A program made the translations under genes and the position numbers. A stretch of DNA of 64,000 bases, from assembly GCA_902595825.1 (NCBI GenBank), contig CACJRP010000004.1, positions 23,659 to 87,658 of the forward strand, given 5' to 3'. Positions 18,070 to 26,723 of this stretch are shown here, piece by piece; position 1 is the first letter of the stretch; the number at the start of each line of letters is the position of its first letter. The stretch is from an uncultured Bacteroidota bacterium. GTDB lineage: Bacteria > Bacteroidota > Bacteroidia > Flavobacteriales > Flavobacteriaceae. A model generated the notes under the pieces. The model did not search any database. It was not told the origin of the DNA and saw only the letters and a list, made by a program, of their open reading frames with translations.

Positions 18070-20514
18070 ATGAAAAAAAAACTTATTACTTCGATACTAA
18101 CTTTAACATCTTTGCTATTATCATCACAAGAAAAAACTTCTTATCAAATTCCGAAGAAAGAATTATTGGAATTAATTGAAGTTGAACTTGCTCCATCAGT
18201 TATTAAAGACAGTAAAAACGAAAATTTTATTCTTTTATACAGAGACGCCTACAAAAGTATTTCAGAACTATCCCAAGAAGAACTCCGAATAGCGGGGTTG
18301 AGAGTTAACCCGTCTAAACATATTGGGAGTAGAACAACTTACTATAAAAATATTAAAATTTTAAAATTATCAAAAAGTAAGGAACCGTCACAATTACAGG
18401 GCTTACCCTCAAATCCAAAGCTTTCAAACTTTAGTATTTCTCCAGATGAGTCTAAAATCGCATTAACAAATACCACAAATAAAGGAGTGGAATTATGGAT
18501 AGCAGATCTAAAGACTCTTATGACTAAGAGGATATACGGTCCGAACATAAATGCAACACTTGGGAATCCTATTACATGGCTTAAAAACAATAGTGAACTT
18601 TTAATAAAAACTATTCCAAACAATAGAAAAGCTTTGATCGATAGAAATAGCATTGTCCCAACGGGACCTACAATAACTGAAAATGAAGGGCAAAAGGCTC
18701 AAAACAGAACATATCAGGATTTAATCAAAAATCCAGATGATGCATTTAATTTCACCCAGCTAAGTTTATCAGATATTATTAAAATCAATCTTGAGGGAAG
18801 AGAAAAAAGATTTTTGCAATCTAAAATGTATCGTTCAGTTTCAGTTTCTCCAAACGGTGACTTGGTTATGGTTAGTTTTATAAAAAAGCCTTTCTCATAT
18901 TTAGTTCCCTACTATAGATTTCCAACTGAGTACAGAGTTTATAATGTAAATGGTGATGTAGTTAAAGTTATTCAAGACTCTCCACTGTCAGAGGAACTTC
19001 CAAAAGGAAGAATGTCCACCACAACAGAACCTAGAAATATTGGATGGAGAAATGACCTGGGGGCATCATTATACTTCTTTAAGGCCTTAGATAAAGGAGA
19101 TCCAGAAAACAAAGTTGAATATAGAGATGCTCTTTACCAGTGGGATTATCCATTTAAAGGTTACCCCAAATTACTACTTAAGGTAAATAATCGTTTATCA
19201 AATGTTATTTGGGGGAACAAAAATATAGCTATAGTTAACGACATTTGGTGGAACAATAGAAATGTAAAAACTTATCTGTTTAATCCCTCCAATACATCTA
19301 AGAAGGCTTTGATTATTGAAGATCGAAATTATCAAGATATTTATTCTGATCCTGGTAACTTTTTAATGAAAAATGGTAAATATAATACCAAAGTACTGGA
19401 TATAAAAAATAATAATGCTTTCCTTATAGGTTCTGGATTCACTGAGAAGGGCCAGTTCCCCTTTATTGACAAATTAAACTTAGAAAAAATTTCTAAGGAA
19501 AGACAATACCAATCCTCTTTCACAAAAAAATATGAAAATATAATCGATTATGATCCAGAAAAAAAAGTGGCTTTCGTAAGAATCGAGTCACCAAAAGAAT
19601 ATCCAAATTATTACTTTAGGGATGTTAGCTTAAACAAACTAAAACGAATCACATCTTTTAAAAATCCCTTCAAAGCACTTGAAAAAGTTGAAAAAGAGAT
19701 CATAACTTATAAAAGAGACGACGGCCTTGATTTAAGCGGAGTTTTGTATTTGCCAGAGGATGTATCTGTAGGAGATAAAAAACCAATGATTTTGTGGGCA
19801 TATCCAAGAGAATATAAAGATAAGTCTACTGCCTCTCAGAAGAGAAGTAATCCAAATACCTTTACTTACCCATCTATGAGAAATCCAGTTTATTGGGCGA
19901 CACAAGGATATGTTGTTTTAGACAGAGCTGAGTTTCCAATTGTAGGAGAAGGAGATGAAGAGCCAAATGATTCATTTAGAAAGCAACTAGTTGCAAATGG
20001 AAAAGCTGCTATAGATGCCGTCGATAAATTGGGTTTTATTGATAGAGAAAGAGTTGGAGTTGGTGGACATAGTTATGGAGCATTCATGGTCGCTAACTTA
20101 TTAAGTCATAGTAATCTATTTGCTGCGGGAATTGCTAGAAGTGGAGCATATAACAGAACCTTAACTCCTTTTGGATTCCAAAGCGAAGAAAGGAGCTATT
20201 GGGAAGCACCTAATGTATATTATTCAATGTCACCTTTCATGCACGCTAATAAAATGAAAACACCGCTCTTGTTAGTTCATGGCGAGGAAGATAACAACTC
20301 AGGAACCTATCCACTACAAAGCGTGAGATATTTTAATGCACTCAAAGGACTCGGTGCAACTACAAGACTCGTTATGTTTCCAAAAGAAAGTCACGGTTAC
20401 AGAGCTAAAGAATCCATATTGCATCTTATTTGGGAACAAGATCGTTGGCTAGACATGCATGTAAAAAACAAAAAGAAAAAATTAGTTAAAGAAGAAAATA
20501 AACCAAAGGGATAA
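18070..20514 (+). CDS. S9 peptidase, glutamyl-endopeptidase-like, secreted
   Basis: An 814-residue serine peptidase with a signal peptide (1-20, ending LLLSSQ), a large beta-propeller domain and a C-terminal hydrolase domain. The catalytic residues are S668 (GHSYGAFM), D741 (HGEEDNNSG) and H775 (ESHGYR). GHSYGAFM and the overall arrangement resemble the prolyl-oligopeptidase branch that includes the chloroplast glutamyl endopeptidase. Cleavage after Glu is therefore possible but unproven. The Lys-rich C terminus is probably a soluble tail. It follows susCD beyond a terminator and likely degrades imported peptides in the periplasm. Confidence 0.9.
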   Translation: MKKKLITSILTLTSLLLSSQEKTSYQIPKKELLELIEVELAPSVIKDSKNENFILLYRDAYKSISELSQEELRIAGLRVNPSKHIGSRTTYYKNIKILKLSKSKEPSQLQGLPSNPKLSNFSISPDESKIALTNTTNKGVELWIADLKTLMTKRIYGPNINATLGNPITWLKNNSELLIKTIPNNRKALIDRNSIVPTGPTITENEGQKAQNRTYQDLIKNPDDAFNFTQLSLSDIIKINLEGREKRFLQSKMYRSVSVSPNGDLVMVSFIKKPFSYLVPYYRFPTEYRVYNVNGDVVKVIQDSPLSEELPKGRMSTTTEPRNIGWRNDLGASLYFFKALDKGDPENKVEYRDALYQWDYPFKGYPKLLLKVNNRLSNVIWGNKNIAIVNDIWWNNRNVKTYLFNPSNTSKKALIIEDRNYQDIYSDPGNFLMKNGKYNTKVLDIKNNNAFLIGSGFTEKGQFPFIDKLNLEKISKERQYQSSFTKKYENIIDYDPEKKVAFVRIESPKEYPNYYFRDVSLNKLKRITSFKNPFKALEKVEKEIITYKRDDGLDLSGVLYLPEDVSVGDKKPMILWAYPREYKDKSTASQKRSNPNTFTYPSMRNPVYWATQGYVVLDRAEFPIVGEGDEEPNDSFRKQLVANGKAAIDAVDKLGFIDRERVGVGGHSYGAFMVANLLSHSNLFAAGIARSGAYNRTLTPFGFQSEERSYWEAPNVYYSMSPFMHANKMKTPLLLVHGEEDNNSGTYPLQSVRYFNALKGLGATTRLVMFPKESHGYRAKESILHLIWEQDRWLDMHVKNKKKKLVKEENKPKG

Positions 20515-20546
20515 AAAAATTGTATATTTAAAGTAAACAAACAGTT

Positions 20547-20747
20547 ATGAATGAGATAGTTGCCGTATTTATAGCAATTTTTGTTCTTATAGGAGGCATT
20601 GTCGCATATGGGGTCATAAGCACCTCTATGGGTTATGAAGAGGATGAAAACCAAAATTATATACCTGACCGTCTAGAACGTATGTTTGGTAAAGACCCAC
20701 GCGCAAAAAAAGGAAAAGAACAAAATAAAAAACAAAAAAAAATATAA
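20547..20747 (+). CDS. Small single-pass membrane protein, function unknown
   Basis: A 66-residue protein. One membrane helix spans about residues 4-24. A short acidic segment follows (EEDENQNYIPDRLE), reminiscent of a single calcium-binding thrombospondin-3-like loop (DxNxxxxPDxLE). The tail is very basic (KKGKEQNKKQKK). The clean N-terminal helix and the position 32 bases after the S9 peptidase support it being a real gene. I do not recognise a function. Confidence 0.6.
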   Translation: MNEIVAVFIAIFVLIGGIVAYGVISTSMGYEEDENQNYIPDRLERMFGKDPRAKKGKEQNKKQKKI

Positions 20748-20847
20748 AAATAAATTTAAATAATTTTATAATTTATAAGCCGGTTTTTAAGCCAAATTCA
20801 ATCTCATTATTGTAAATTGTTATAGATCATTAAATCACCTAATTTCT

Positions 20848-22050
20848 ATGGAAGCATTTATTTATGACGCGATAAGAACAGTTAGAGGTAAGGGAAATAA
20901 TAAGGGTGCCTTGTTAGGTATTACTCCTACTGAGCTTGTAAAACAAACCATGGTAAGTTTAAAAGAGAAACACAATATCGACACATCTTTGGTGGAAGAT
21001 ATTATACTTGGCTGTGTTACACAAGTTATGGACCAAGCCGCAAATATTGCAAAATCCGCAGCACAAGCTGCTGAGTATGGTGATCACATGTGCGGTGTGA
21101 CATTGAATAGATTTTGCGGTTCTGGACTTGAATCAATCAATCAGGCGTCGGCCTACATAAAATCTGGTTACAAAGATTTAATTATTGCGGGGGGTGTTGA
21201 GTGCATGTCTCGTGTGAAAATGGGTTCAGATGGTGGAGGTATGTTTATAGATCCAAACCTTGCAATACCGGGAAACATAATTCCGCAAGGAATTTCTGCA
21301 GATTTGATTGCTTCTAAGTATGGTTATACTAGAGAAGATACCGATAAATATGCTGTTGAATCTCAAAAAAGAGCTGCCTTAGCCGATGAGAACAATTATT
21401 TCAAATCTAGAATATCTGTTAAGGACAATAATGGAATTGAAATACTAACCACGGACGAAAATATTCGTCCTGAAACAGATCTCAATGGGTTATCTAGTTT
21501 AATGCCCGCATTTGAAATGATCGGAGGAATGGGAGGGTTTAACGATGTTGCGTTAGATAAGTACCCAGAGGTTGAAAAAATTAACCATGTTCATCACGCA
21601 GGTAACTCTTCTGCAATAGTTGATGGAGCTGCCATTACTTTAATTGGTAATAAAGATGCTGGCGAGAAATTAAATCTTAAACCAAGATTTAAAATTTTAA
21701 CTGCTGCCGTTCAAGGTGTTGATCCAACAATTATGCTAACAGGTCCAGCTCCCGCTTCAAAGAGAGCACTGAATAACTTAGGTATGGAATTAAGCGATAT
21801 CGATCTTTTTGAAGTTAATGAGGCTTTTTCTGCAATTCCAATGCTGTTTATGGAGAAGACAGGGGTAGACCCTAGCATAGTTAACGTCAACGGTGGTTCA
21901 ATCGCCATGGGGCATCCATTAGGAGCTACAGGGTGTATATTAACTGGAACAATAATGGACGAAATTGAACGCAGAGATTTGAATACTGGTTTGGTAACAC
22001 TCTGTATAGGTGGGGGAATGGGTATTGCGACTATTATAGAACGTGTATAA
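20848..22050 (+). CDS. fadA: Acetyl-CoA C-acyltransferase (thiolase)
   Basis: A 400-residue thiolase II catalysing the last step of fatty-acid beta-oxidation: 3-ketoacyl-CoA plus CoA gives acetyl-CoA and a shortened acyl-CoA. Catalytic residues are C90 (RFCGSG), H356 (AMGHPLGATG) and C386 (LCIGGGMG). The stop lies 5 bases before the FadB/FadJ-like gene, so the two form an operon encoding the beta-oxidation complex. Biosynthetic acetoacetyl-CoA thiolase is the alternative, made less likely by this partner. Confidence 0.93.
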   Translation: MEAFIYDAIRTVRGKGNNKGALLGITPTELVKQTMVSLKEKHNIDTSLVEDIILGCVTQVMDQAANIAKSAAQAAEYGDHMCGVTLNRFCGSGLESINQASAYIKSGYKDLIIAGGVECMSRVKMGSDGGGMFIDPNLAIPGNIIPQGISADLIASKYGYTREDTDKYAVESQKRAALADENNYFKSRISVKDNNGIEILTTDENIRPETDLNGLSSLMPAFEMIGGMGGFNDVALDKYPEVEKINHVHHAGNSSAIVDGAAITLIGNKDAGEKLNLKPRFKILTAAVQGVDPTIMLTGPAPASKRALNNLGMELSDIDLFEVNEAFSAIPMLFMEKTGVDPSIVNVNGGSIAMGHPLGATGCILTGTIMDEIERRDLNTGLVTLCIGGGMGIATIIERV

Positions 22051-22055
22051 GCTTA

Positions 22056-24206
22056 ATGAAAAATATTAAAGACAAATTTTTAAGTTATTCTGTTGATAAA
22101 GAAGGGGTTGCTTTGATTGAAATTAATCAAAAAGAGGAACCAGCTAATCTTCTCACACTTGATTTTGTTACAAGATATTTTGAAGTAGCAAAAATTGCTA
22201 TAGAAGATAAGGATGTAAAAGGAGTAATTATTACATCAGGTAGACCCATTTTTATGGCAGGTGGAGATTTGAGAATGCTCGCAAAACCAATAGCAGACAA
22301 AAAAGAGTTTTTTGGAGGTATTATGTTTTTTCATAAAGGACTTAGAGAAATTGAAACTTCTGGAAAACCATTTGTAGCTGCAATCAATGGAACTGCACTA
22401 GGTGGTGGCCTTGAGTTAAGTTTGTCTTGTCACTACAGAATTTCCTTAAGTTCAACAAAAATTAAAATAGGCTTTCCAGAAATAAAAGCTGGAATATTTC
22501 CAGGGGCTGGAGGCACTTCTAAGAGTCCCTATATCCTAGGATTACAAAACTCTCTAATGTATATTCTTCAAGGGATTGAGGCAAGACCCCAAAAAGCCTT
22601 AAATGATGGACTAATAGATTTAGTAGTTGATTCTCAAGAAGAGATGCTTACCAAAGCTAAAGAATACATTCTAAATACGAAAAATCCACTTCAGCCGTGG
22701 GATAATAAAAAACATAAAATTCCAGGAGGTGGCATTTGGACACCAAACGGTGTACAAACCTTAGCTGGAGCGTCTGGAAATGTTGGTAAACTCACACATG
22801 GAAATTATCCTTCTGCCCAAAAAGTTTTAAAAGTTATACACGATGGGATACAAATACCAATTGATAGAGCACTAGAAATTGAAGCCCGTTATTTTATAGA
22901 GGCCGTTACTAGTAAAGAGGCAAAAAATATGATTCGAACTGGGTTCTTCGGAATTCAGGGTGCTGCAAAAGGAAAAGCAAGACCTAAAAACGAGGACAAG
23001 TACGAGATTAATAAAGTTGGAGTTTTAGGAGCTGGAATGATGGGTTCTGGAATTGCGTATGTTTCAGCTAGAGCTGGAATGGAAGTGGTTTTAAAAGATG
23101 TTACGATCGATGGAGCAAAAAAAGGTAAATCATACTCTGAAGAACTGCTTAACAAAGCTATTTCAAAAGGTAGATCAACAGAAGAAAAAAAACAAGCTAC
23201 CTTATCAAGGATTATCCCAACTGACAACCCAAAAGATGTCGAAGGAAGCGATTTAATTATTGAGGCTGTTTTTGAAAATGTAGATTTAAAAGATAAAGTT
23301 ACCAAAGAAACTGAGGCTGTTTTAGGAGACGATAAAATTTATGGTTCAAATACTTCAACCATCCCGATTAGTTTGTTGGCTAAGTCTTCCAAAAGACCTC
23401 AAAATTTTATCGGAATTCACTTTTTTTCTCCAGTTGACAAAATGCCGCTAGTCGAAATCATTGTTGGAGACAAAACTTCAGATAGAGCAATTGCAGCAGC
23501 TATTGATTACACAGTTTCTATTAGAAAAGTACCTATAGTAGTTAATGATAGTAGAGGTTTTTTTACATCTAGATGCTTTGGAACCTATCTTAGCGAAGGA
23601 ATGTTTCTTCTAGAAGAAGGAGTCGCTCCTCAAATAGTTGAAAGAATAGCAATTAAAAAAGGAATGCCTGTCGGACCGCTTGCTGTCCATGATGAGGTTT
23701 CATTAACACTTAGCGCTCACGTATTTGAAAGTGACCCATCTGAAAAGAAGGAATCAGAAAAAAGGACTTACGATTTAGTTAAAAAATTAATAAATAAACA
23801 TAGTAGAACAGGTAAAAGAGATGGGGCTGGTTTCTATGATTATCCAAAGGGGAAACAAAAGAGGCTGTGGAAAGGACTGAAAGAAGTATTTAACCAAAAA
23901 AAAGATGCTTTTGCTGAAAATATGATATCAAAACGTTTATTACATAGACAATCACTCGAAAGCTTTAGATGTCTTAATGAGGGAGTACTTCGTTCTACAA
24001 CTGATGGAGACATTGGTTCAGTTCTTGGCTGGGGTTTCCCAATTTATACAGGTGGAGCTTTATCCTATATAGATTATGTCGGAATGGGGAATTTTATAGA
24101 AGATTGTGATAAATTTAAATCTGAATTTGGTGACCATTGGGAAGTACCTTTAGAACTTAGAGAATTATTAAAAAAAGATAAATCTGTTCATGATTTTAAA
24201 ATCTAA
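22056..24206 (+). CDS. fadJ: Multifunctional enoyl-CoA hydratase / 3-hydroxyacyl-CoA dehydrogenase
   Basis: A 716-residue alpha subunit of the beta-oxidation complex. Residues 1-200 form the crotonase domain. Its oxyanion-hole and acid/base region is GTALGGGLELSL, with a second glutamate in FPEIKAGIFPGAGGT. The NAD-binding domain starts with GAGMMGSG at 325-332, followed by the 3-hydroxyacyl-CoA dehydrogenase catalytic segment (GIHFFSPVDKMPLVEI). A C-terminal 3HCDH repeat ends the protein. It hydrates enoyl-CoA and oxidises the product, passing it to the upstream thiolase. FadB and FadJ cannot be separated by eye. Confidence 0.94.
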   Translation: MKNIKDKFLSYSVDKEGVALIEINQKEEPANLLTLDFVTRYFEVAKIAIEDKDVKGVIITSGRPIFMAGGDLRMLAKPIADKKEFFGGIMFFHKGLREIETSGKPFVAAINGTALGGGLELSLSCHYRISLSSTKIKIGFPEIKAGIFPGAGGTSKSPYILGLQNSLMYILQGIEARPQKALNDGLIDLVVDSQEEMLTKAKEYILNTKNPLQPWDNKKHKIPGGGIWTPNGVQTLAGASGNVGKLTHGNYPSAQKVLKVIHDGIQIPIDRALEIEARYFIEAVTSKEAKNMIRTGFFGIQGAAKGKARPKNEDKYEINKVGVLGAGMMGSGIAYVSARAGMEVVLKDVTIDGAKKGKSYSEELLNKAISKGRSTEEKKQATLSRIIPTDNPKDVEGSDLIIEAVFENVDLKDKVTKETEAVLGDDKIYGSNTSTIPISLLAKSSKRPQNFIGIHFFSPVDKMPLVEIIVGDKTSDRAIAAAIDYTVSIRKVPIVVNDSRGFFTSRCFGTYLSEGMFLLEEGVAPQIVERIAIKKGMPVGPLAVHDEVSLTLSAHVFESDPSEKKESEKRTYDLVKKLINKHSRTGKRDGAGFYDYPKGKQKRLWKGLKEVFNQKKDAFAENMISKRLLHRQSLESFRCLNEGVLRSTTDGDIGSVLGWGFPIYTGGALSYIDYVGMGNFIEDCDKFKSEFGDHWEVPLELRELLKKDKSVHDFKI

Positions 24207-24300
24207 TTATTATTCTCATTCAATTATTGCTTAAAATATTTAACTAAGATTTTTATTTATTATTTTTTTTTCTTCGGCGGAGTTTGAAATAATAGAAAAA

Positions 24301-24885
24301 CTACCAAAATTTGTTTTCTAACATTGAAATAAAAGAAATTCCAGCAGCAGCACCTGAAATAAAAAGTTTCCATTCACGATCTTTCGCTTTAATTATATTT
24401 AAAAACAAAAATGAGATTGAAATAATAAAAAAAACAACCATTAGTTGTCCAAATTCAATTCCTAAATTAAACCCAAACAATGGTTTAATTATTGATGATT
24501 TATCTAAAATTAGAGCTTTAAAATAATTAGAGAAATCCATCCCATGAATAAGTCCAAAGAAAAGTGCCATAAAATAATTTTTACTCATATTAAGAGTCTT
24601 CTCTTTTGAGTTTGATCCTATTATATTATTTATTGCTGTGATAAATATAGTCGCAGGAATAAGAAATTTTATAATACTTGAGGGGATATTAAATAAATCA
24701 AATGAAACTAAAGCTAGAGTAACACTATGCCCAATGGTAAATGCGGTAACCAGAATAAGAATTTTCTTCCATTGTTGTATTCTGTAAACAGCACACAGAA
24801 CTATTAAAAAAAGGATGTGATCATATCCATTAAGATTAGATATATGATCAAAACCCAACTTAAGGTAAAATTTAAATGGATTCAC
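24301..24885 (-). CDS. HupE/UreJ-family membrane protein
   Basis: A 194-residue integral membrane protein with six predicted helices. It shows the family signatures GYDHILFLIVL near the start, TAFTIGHSVTLAL and GLIHGMDFSNYF. Histidine and aspartate pairs in these helices are thought to carry nickel or cobalt in characterised HupE/UreJ proteins. It starts with GTG one base after the stop of the DUF6702 gene, showing tight coupling. No hydrogenase or urease gene is in the window, so the transported species is unknown. Confidence 0.85.
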   Translation of the reverse strand: MNPFKFYLKLGFDHISNLNGYDHILFLIVLCAVYRIQQWKKILILVTAFTIGHSVTLALVSFDLFNIPSSIIKFLIPATIFITAINNIIGSNSKEKTLNMSKNYFMALFFGLIHGMDFSNYFKALILDKSSIIKPLFGFNLGIEFGQLMVVFFIISISFLFLNIIKAKDREWKLFISGAAAGISFISMLENKFW

Positions 24886-24886
24886 G

Positions 24887-25402
24887 TCAAAAATTTAATT
24901 TATAGGTTGATGTTTCTTTATTTAGCATTATACTTTTAGATTCTTCATTTATATGGATATAAACTATATTGTTTTGATCGTAAAATAAGTCTGTAAAGAC
25001 AGCATTTTTTACTTCCATGGAATTAAATTTTCCCTCCACAGATTTTTCAAGATACACCCAAAGGGCCGTATTCTCTCCTTCCCCATTCAGTTTTTTTTTC
25101 TTAATTTCAAAATTGATTTTTTTTCTATTAAATTTTACATAAAAAAATCTGTTTAAATATTCCATCAACATCTTGTCTGCATCAGAATGTTCATTTGGTT
25201 GACAAAAAGCCAATTCATTGCTGTAAGGATTAAAAACTAGGGCTTCGTTAACATCGGTTAAGAAAAGTTTCAAATTAACTGATATTAGGTTCTCTTTTGA
25301 GTAAAATTCAATTTCACATAAGGACAATCTTAAAGGGTGAGCGAAAGTAACACCGGATGAAAGTAATAAAACAATAAACCATTTATACACGCTACCTTTC
25401 AA
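24887..25402 (-). CDS. DUF6702-family exported protein
   Basis: A 171-residue protein with an N-terminal signal peptide ending in GVTFA, so the mature protein begins HPLRLSLCEI. The mature part is mostly beta-strand. The HP..LS.CEI opening is characteristic of DUF6702, a Bacteroidetes family usually found beside HupE/UreJ genes, as here. No ATG is available: the start is TTG at 25402 or, giving a compact signal peptide, GTG at 25390. Function unknown; the pairing suggests a periplasmic partner of the HupE transporter. Confidence 0.78.
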   Translation of the reverse strand: MKGSVYKWFIVLLLSSGVTFAHPLRLSLCEIEFYSKENLISVNLKLFLTDVNEALVFNPYSNELAFCQPNEHSDADKMLMEYLNRFFYVKFNRKKINFEIKKKKLNGEGENTALWVYLEKSVEGKFNSMEVKNAVFTDLFYDQNNIVYIHINEESKSIMLNKETSTYKLNF

Positions 25403-25409
25403 TTAAATA

Positions 25410-26660
25410 CTAGATTGAATTGTTTCCGGCTTTTTTCGCGTATGCTTGAACCTCTCTGAAGACACGTAATAAGTTTCCACCCCAAATTTTCTCAATTTGG
25501 GCTTCATTGTAACCTCTTCTAACCAGCTCCACTGTAATATTCTTTATTTCACTGACATCAAAAACCCCATCGATACCACCACCACCGTCAAAATCACATC
25601 CAATACCAACATGATCGATTCCAGCAATTTTAACTATATGATCGATATGATCAACCACATGACCTACATTTGCAGATGGGTCAGGGTATCGTTTGTTAAT
25701 TAGATTTATTTTTTCTCTGTAATCATCTCGCTCATCTGTATTCATTTCTGAAACTTCCTTCATATTTGTCCTAAATATTGCTAATACTGAGTCACGCATA
25801 ACATTAGGCTTAGCTTCACGTAAATAATTACTTAACATGGTTAATTGAACTACTCCCCTGTTTTTTGCAATTAATTTTAACATCTCGTCTGTAAAATTAC
25901 GTTTGTGATTAGTTACCGCCCTTGCATTTGAATGACTTGCAATTATCGGTGCTTTGGACATTTTTATCGCATCATAAAAAACACTATCATTTCCATGTGA
26001 AACGTCGACCATTATTCCTAACCTATTCATTTCACCAATAACCTTTGCTCCCAAATCGCTGATACCATTATGTTCCGTTCCGTGAGGATCAGTCGCTGAA
26101 TCAGCGAGATCATTATTTGAAGAATGAACCAAAGTGATATAACGGACACCCTTATTGTAATAAAGTTCTACATTTGAAATGTCGCTACCTATTGGATATC
26201 CATTCTCAATACCTATGTAAATAGCGTGTTTTCCTTCCTTTTCTAATGTGTAAGCATCTTCAGGATTTAGCGCCAATCCTACTTTGTCAGAATTTCTATC
26301 AATAGATGTCGTTATCGAATCTATCATTTGTAAGCACAGCGATTTAGCTCTCCCATTACCATCATCATCTCTTATGTCTTGGGCAACGAAAGCAGCAAAA
26401 AAGATAGCATCTAAACCACCTTCTTTCATTCTGGGATAATCTACTTTAGATCCTGTTTTTTTTGGATCATGTCTAACCGACATATCAAAACCTGGTTCGA
26501 TCATTCTAAGTGGTGTGTCTGCGTGGGTATCTAGAGTAAGAACCTTATCGTGAATTGCGTATGCTCTTTTAATTAAATCCTCTTTCGACTGATTTTTATC
26601 ATTCTTGCATCCAACTGCGAATAAAAATGATGCTGTTATAATTAGAAGTTTGTTTTTCAA
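25410..26660 (-). CDS. Membrane dipeptidase (renal-dipeptidase type, M19), lipoprotein
   Basis: A 416-residue zinc dipeptidase. Visible ligands are the HxD motif at H46/D48 (DTHADTP), the bridging glutamate in GIENGYP, and histidines in VDVSHGND and ASHSNARAV. The DHVGIGCDFDG block precedes the C terminus. The N terminus has a lipobox-like FAVGC, so it is probably tethered outside the cytoplasm. M19 enzymes cleave dipeptides and tolerate a D-residue at the C-terminal position. That links it functionally to the D-amino-acid theme at 5-20 kb. The start is TTG; no nearby ATG fits the signal peptide. Confidence 0.92.
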   Translation of the reverse strand: MKNKLLIITASFLFAVGCKNDKNQSKEDLIKRAYAIHDKVLTLDTHADTPLRMIEPGFDMSVRHDPKKTGSKVDYPRMKEGGLDAIFFAAFVAQDIRDDDGNGRAKSLCLQMIDSITTSIDRNSDKVGLALNPEDAYTLEKEGKHAIYIGIENGYPIGSDISNVELYYNKGVRYITLVHSSNNDLADSATDPHGTEHNGISDLGAKVIGEMNRLGIMVDVSHGNDSVFYDAIKMSKAPIIASHSNARAVTNHKRNFTDEMLKLIAKNRGVVQLTMLSNYLREAKPNVMRDSVLAIFRTNMKEVSEMNTDERDDYREKINLINKRYPDPSANVGHVVDHIDHIVKIAGIDHVGIGCDFDGGGGIDGVFDVSEIKNITVELVRRGYNEAQIEKIWGGNLLRVFREVQAYAKKAGNNSI

Positions 26661-26681
26661 TTTTTTATTATTTCTAACTAA

Positions 26682-26712
26682 TTTACAAATAAATCATTTG
26701 ACCGTACCTTTA
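26682..26712 (+). promoter_or_regulatory. Candidate promoter of the sugar transporter gene
   Basis: TTTA at 26682-26685 and TACCTTTA at 26705-26712 are separated by exactly 19 bases. Each differs by one base from the Bacteroidetes consensus TTTG-N19-TAnnTTTG. The ATG follows only 11 bases later, implying a very short leader. Confidence 0.4.
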
Positions 26713-26723
26713 CAATATATAAT

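Noticed and set aside
24207-24300. Possible terminator between fadJ and the HupE gene
   Set aside because: A T-run is present but no stable G/C-containing hairpin precedes it.
24301-25402. Nickel-enzyme (hydrogenase/urease) operon
   Set aside because: HupE/UreJ is present, but no hydrogenase or urease subunit or accessory gene is in the window.
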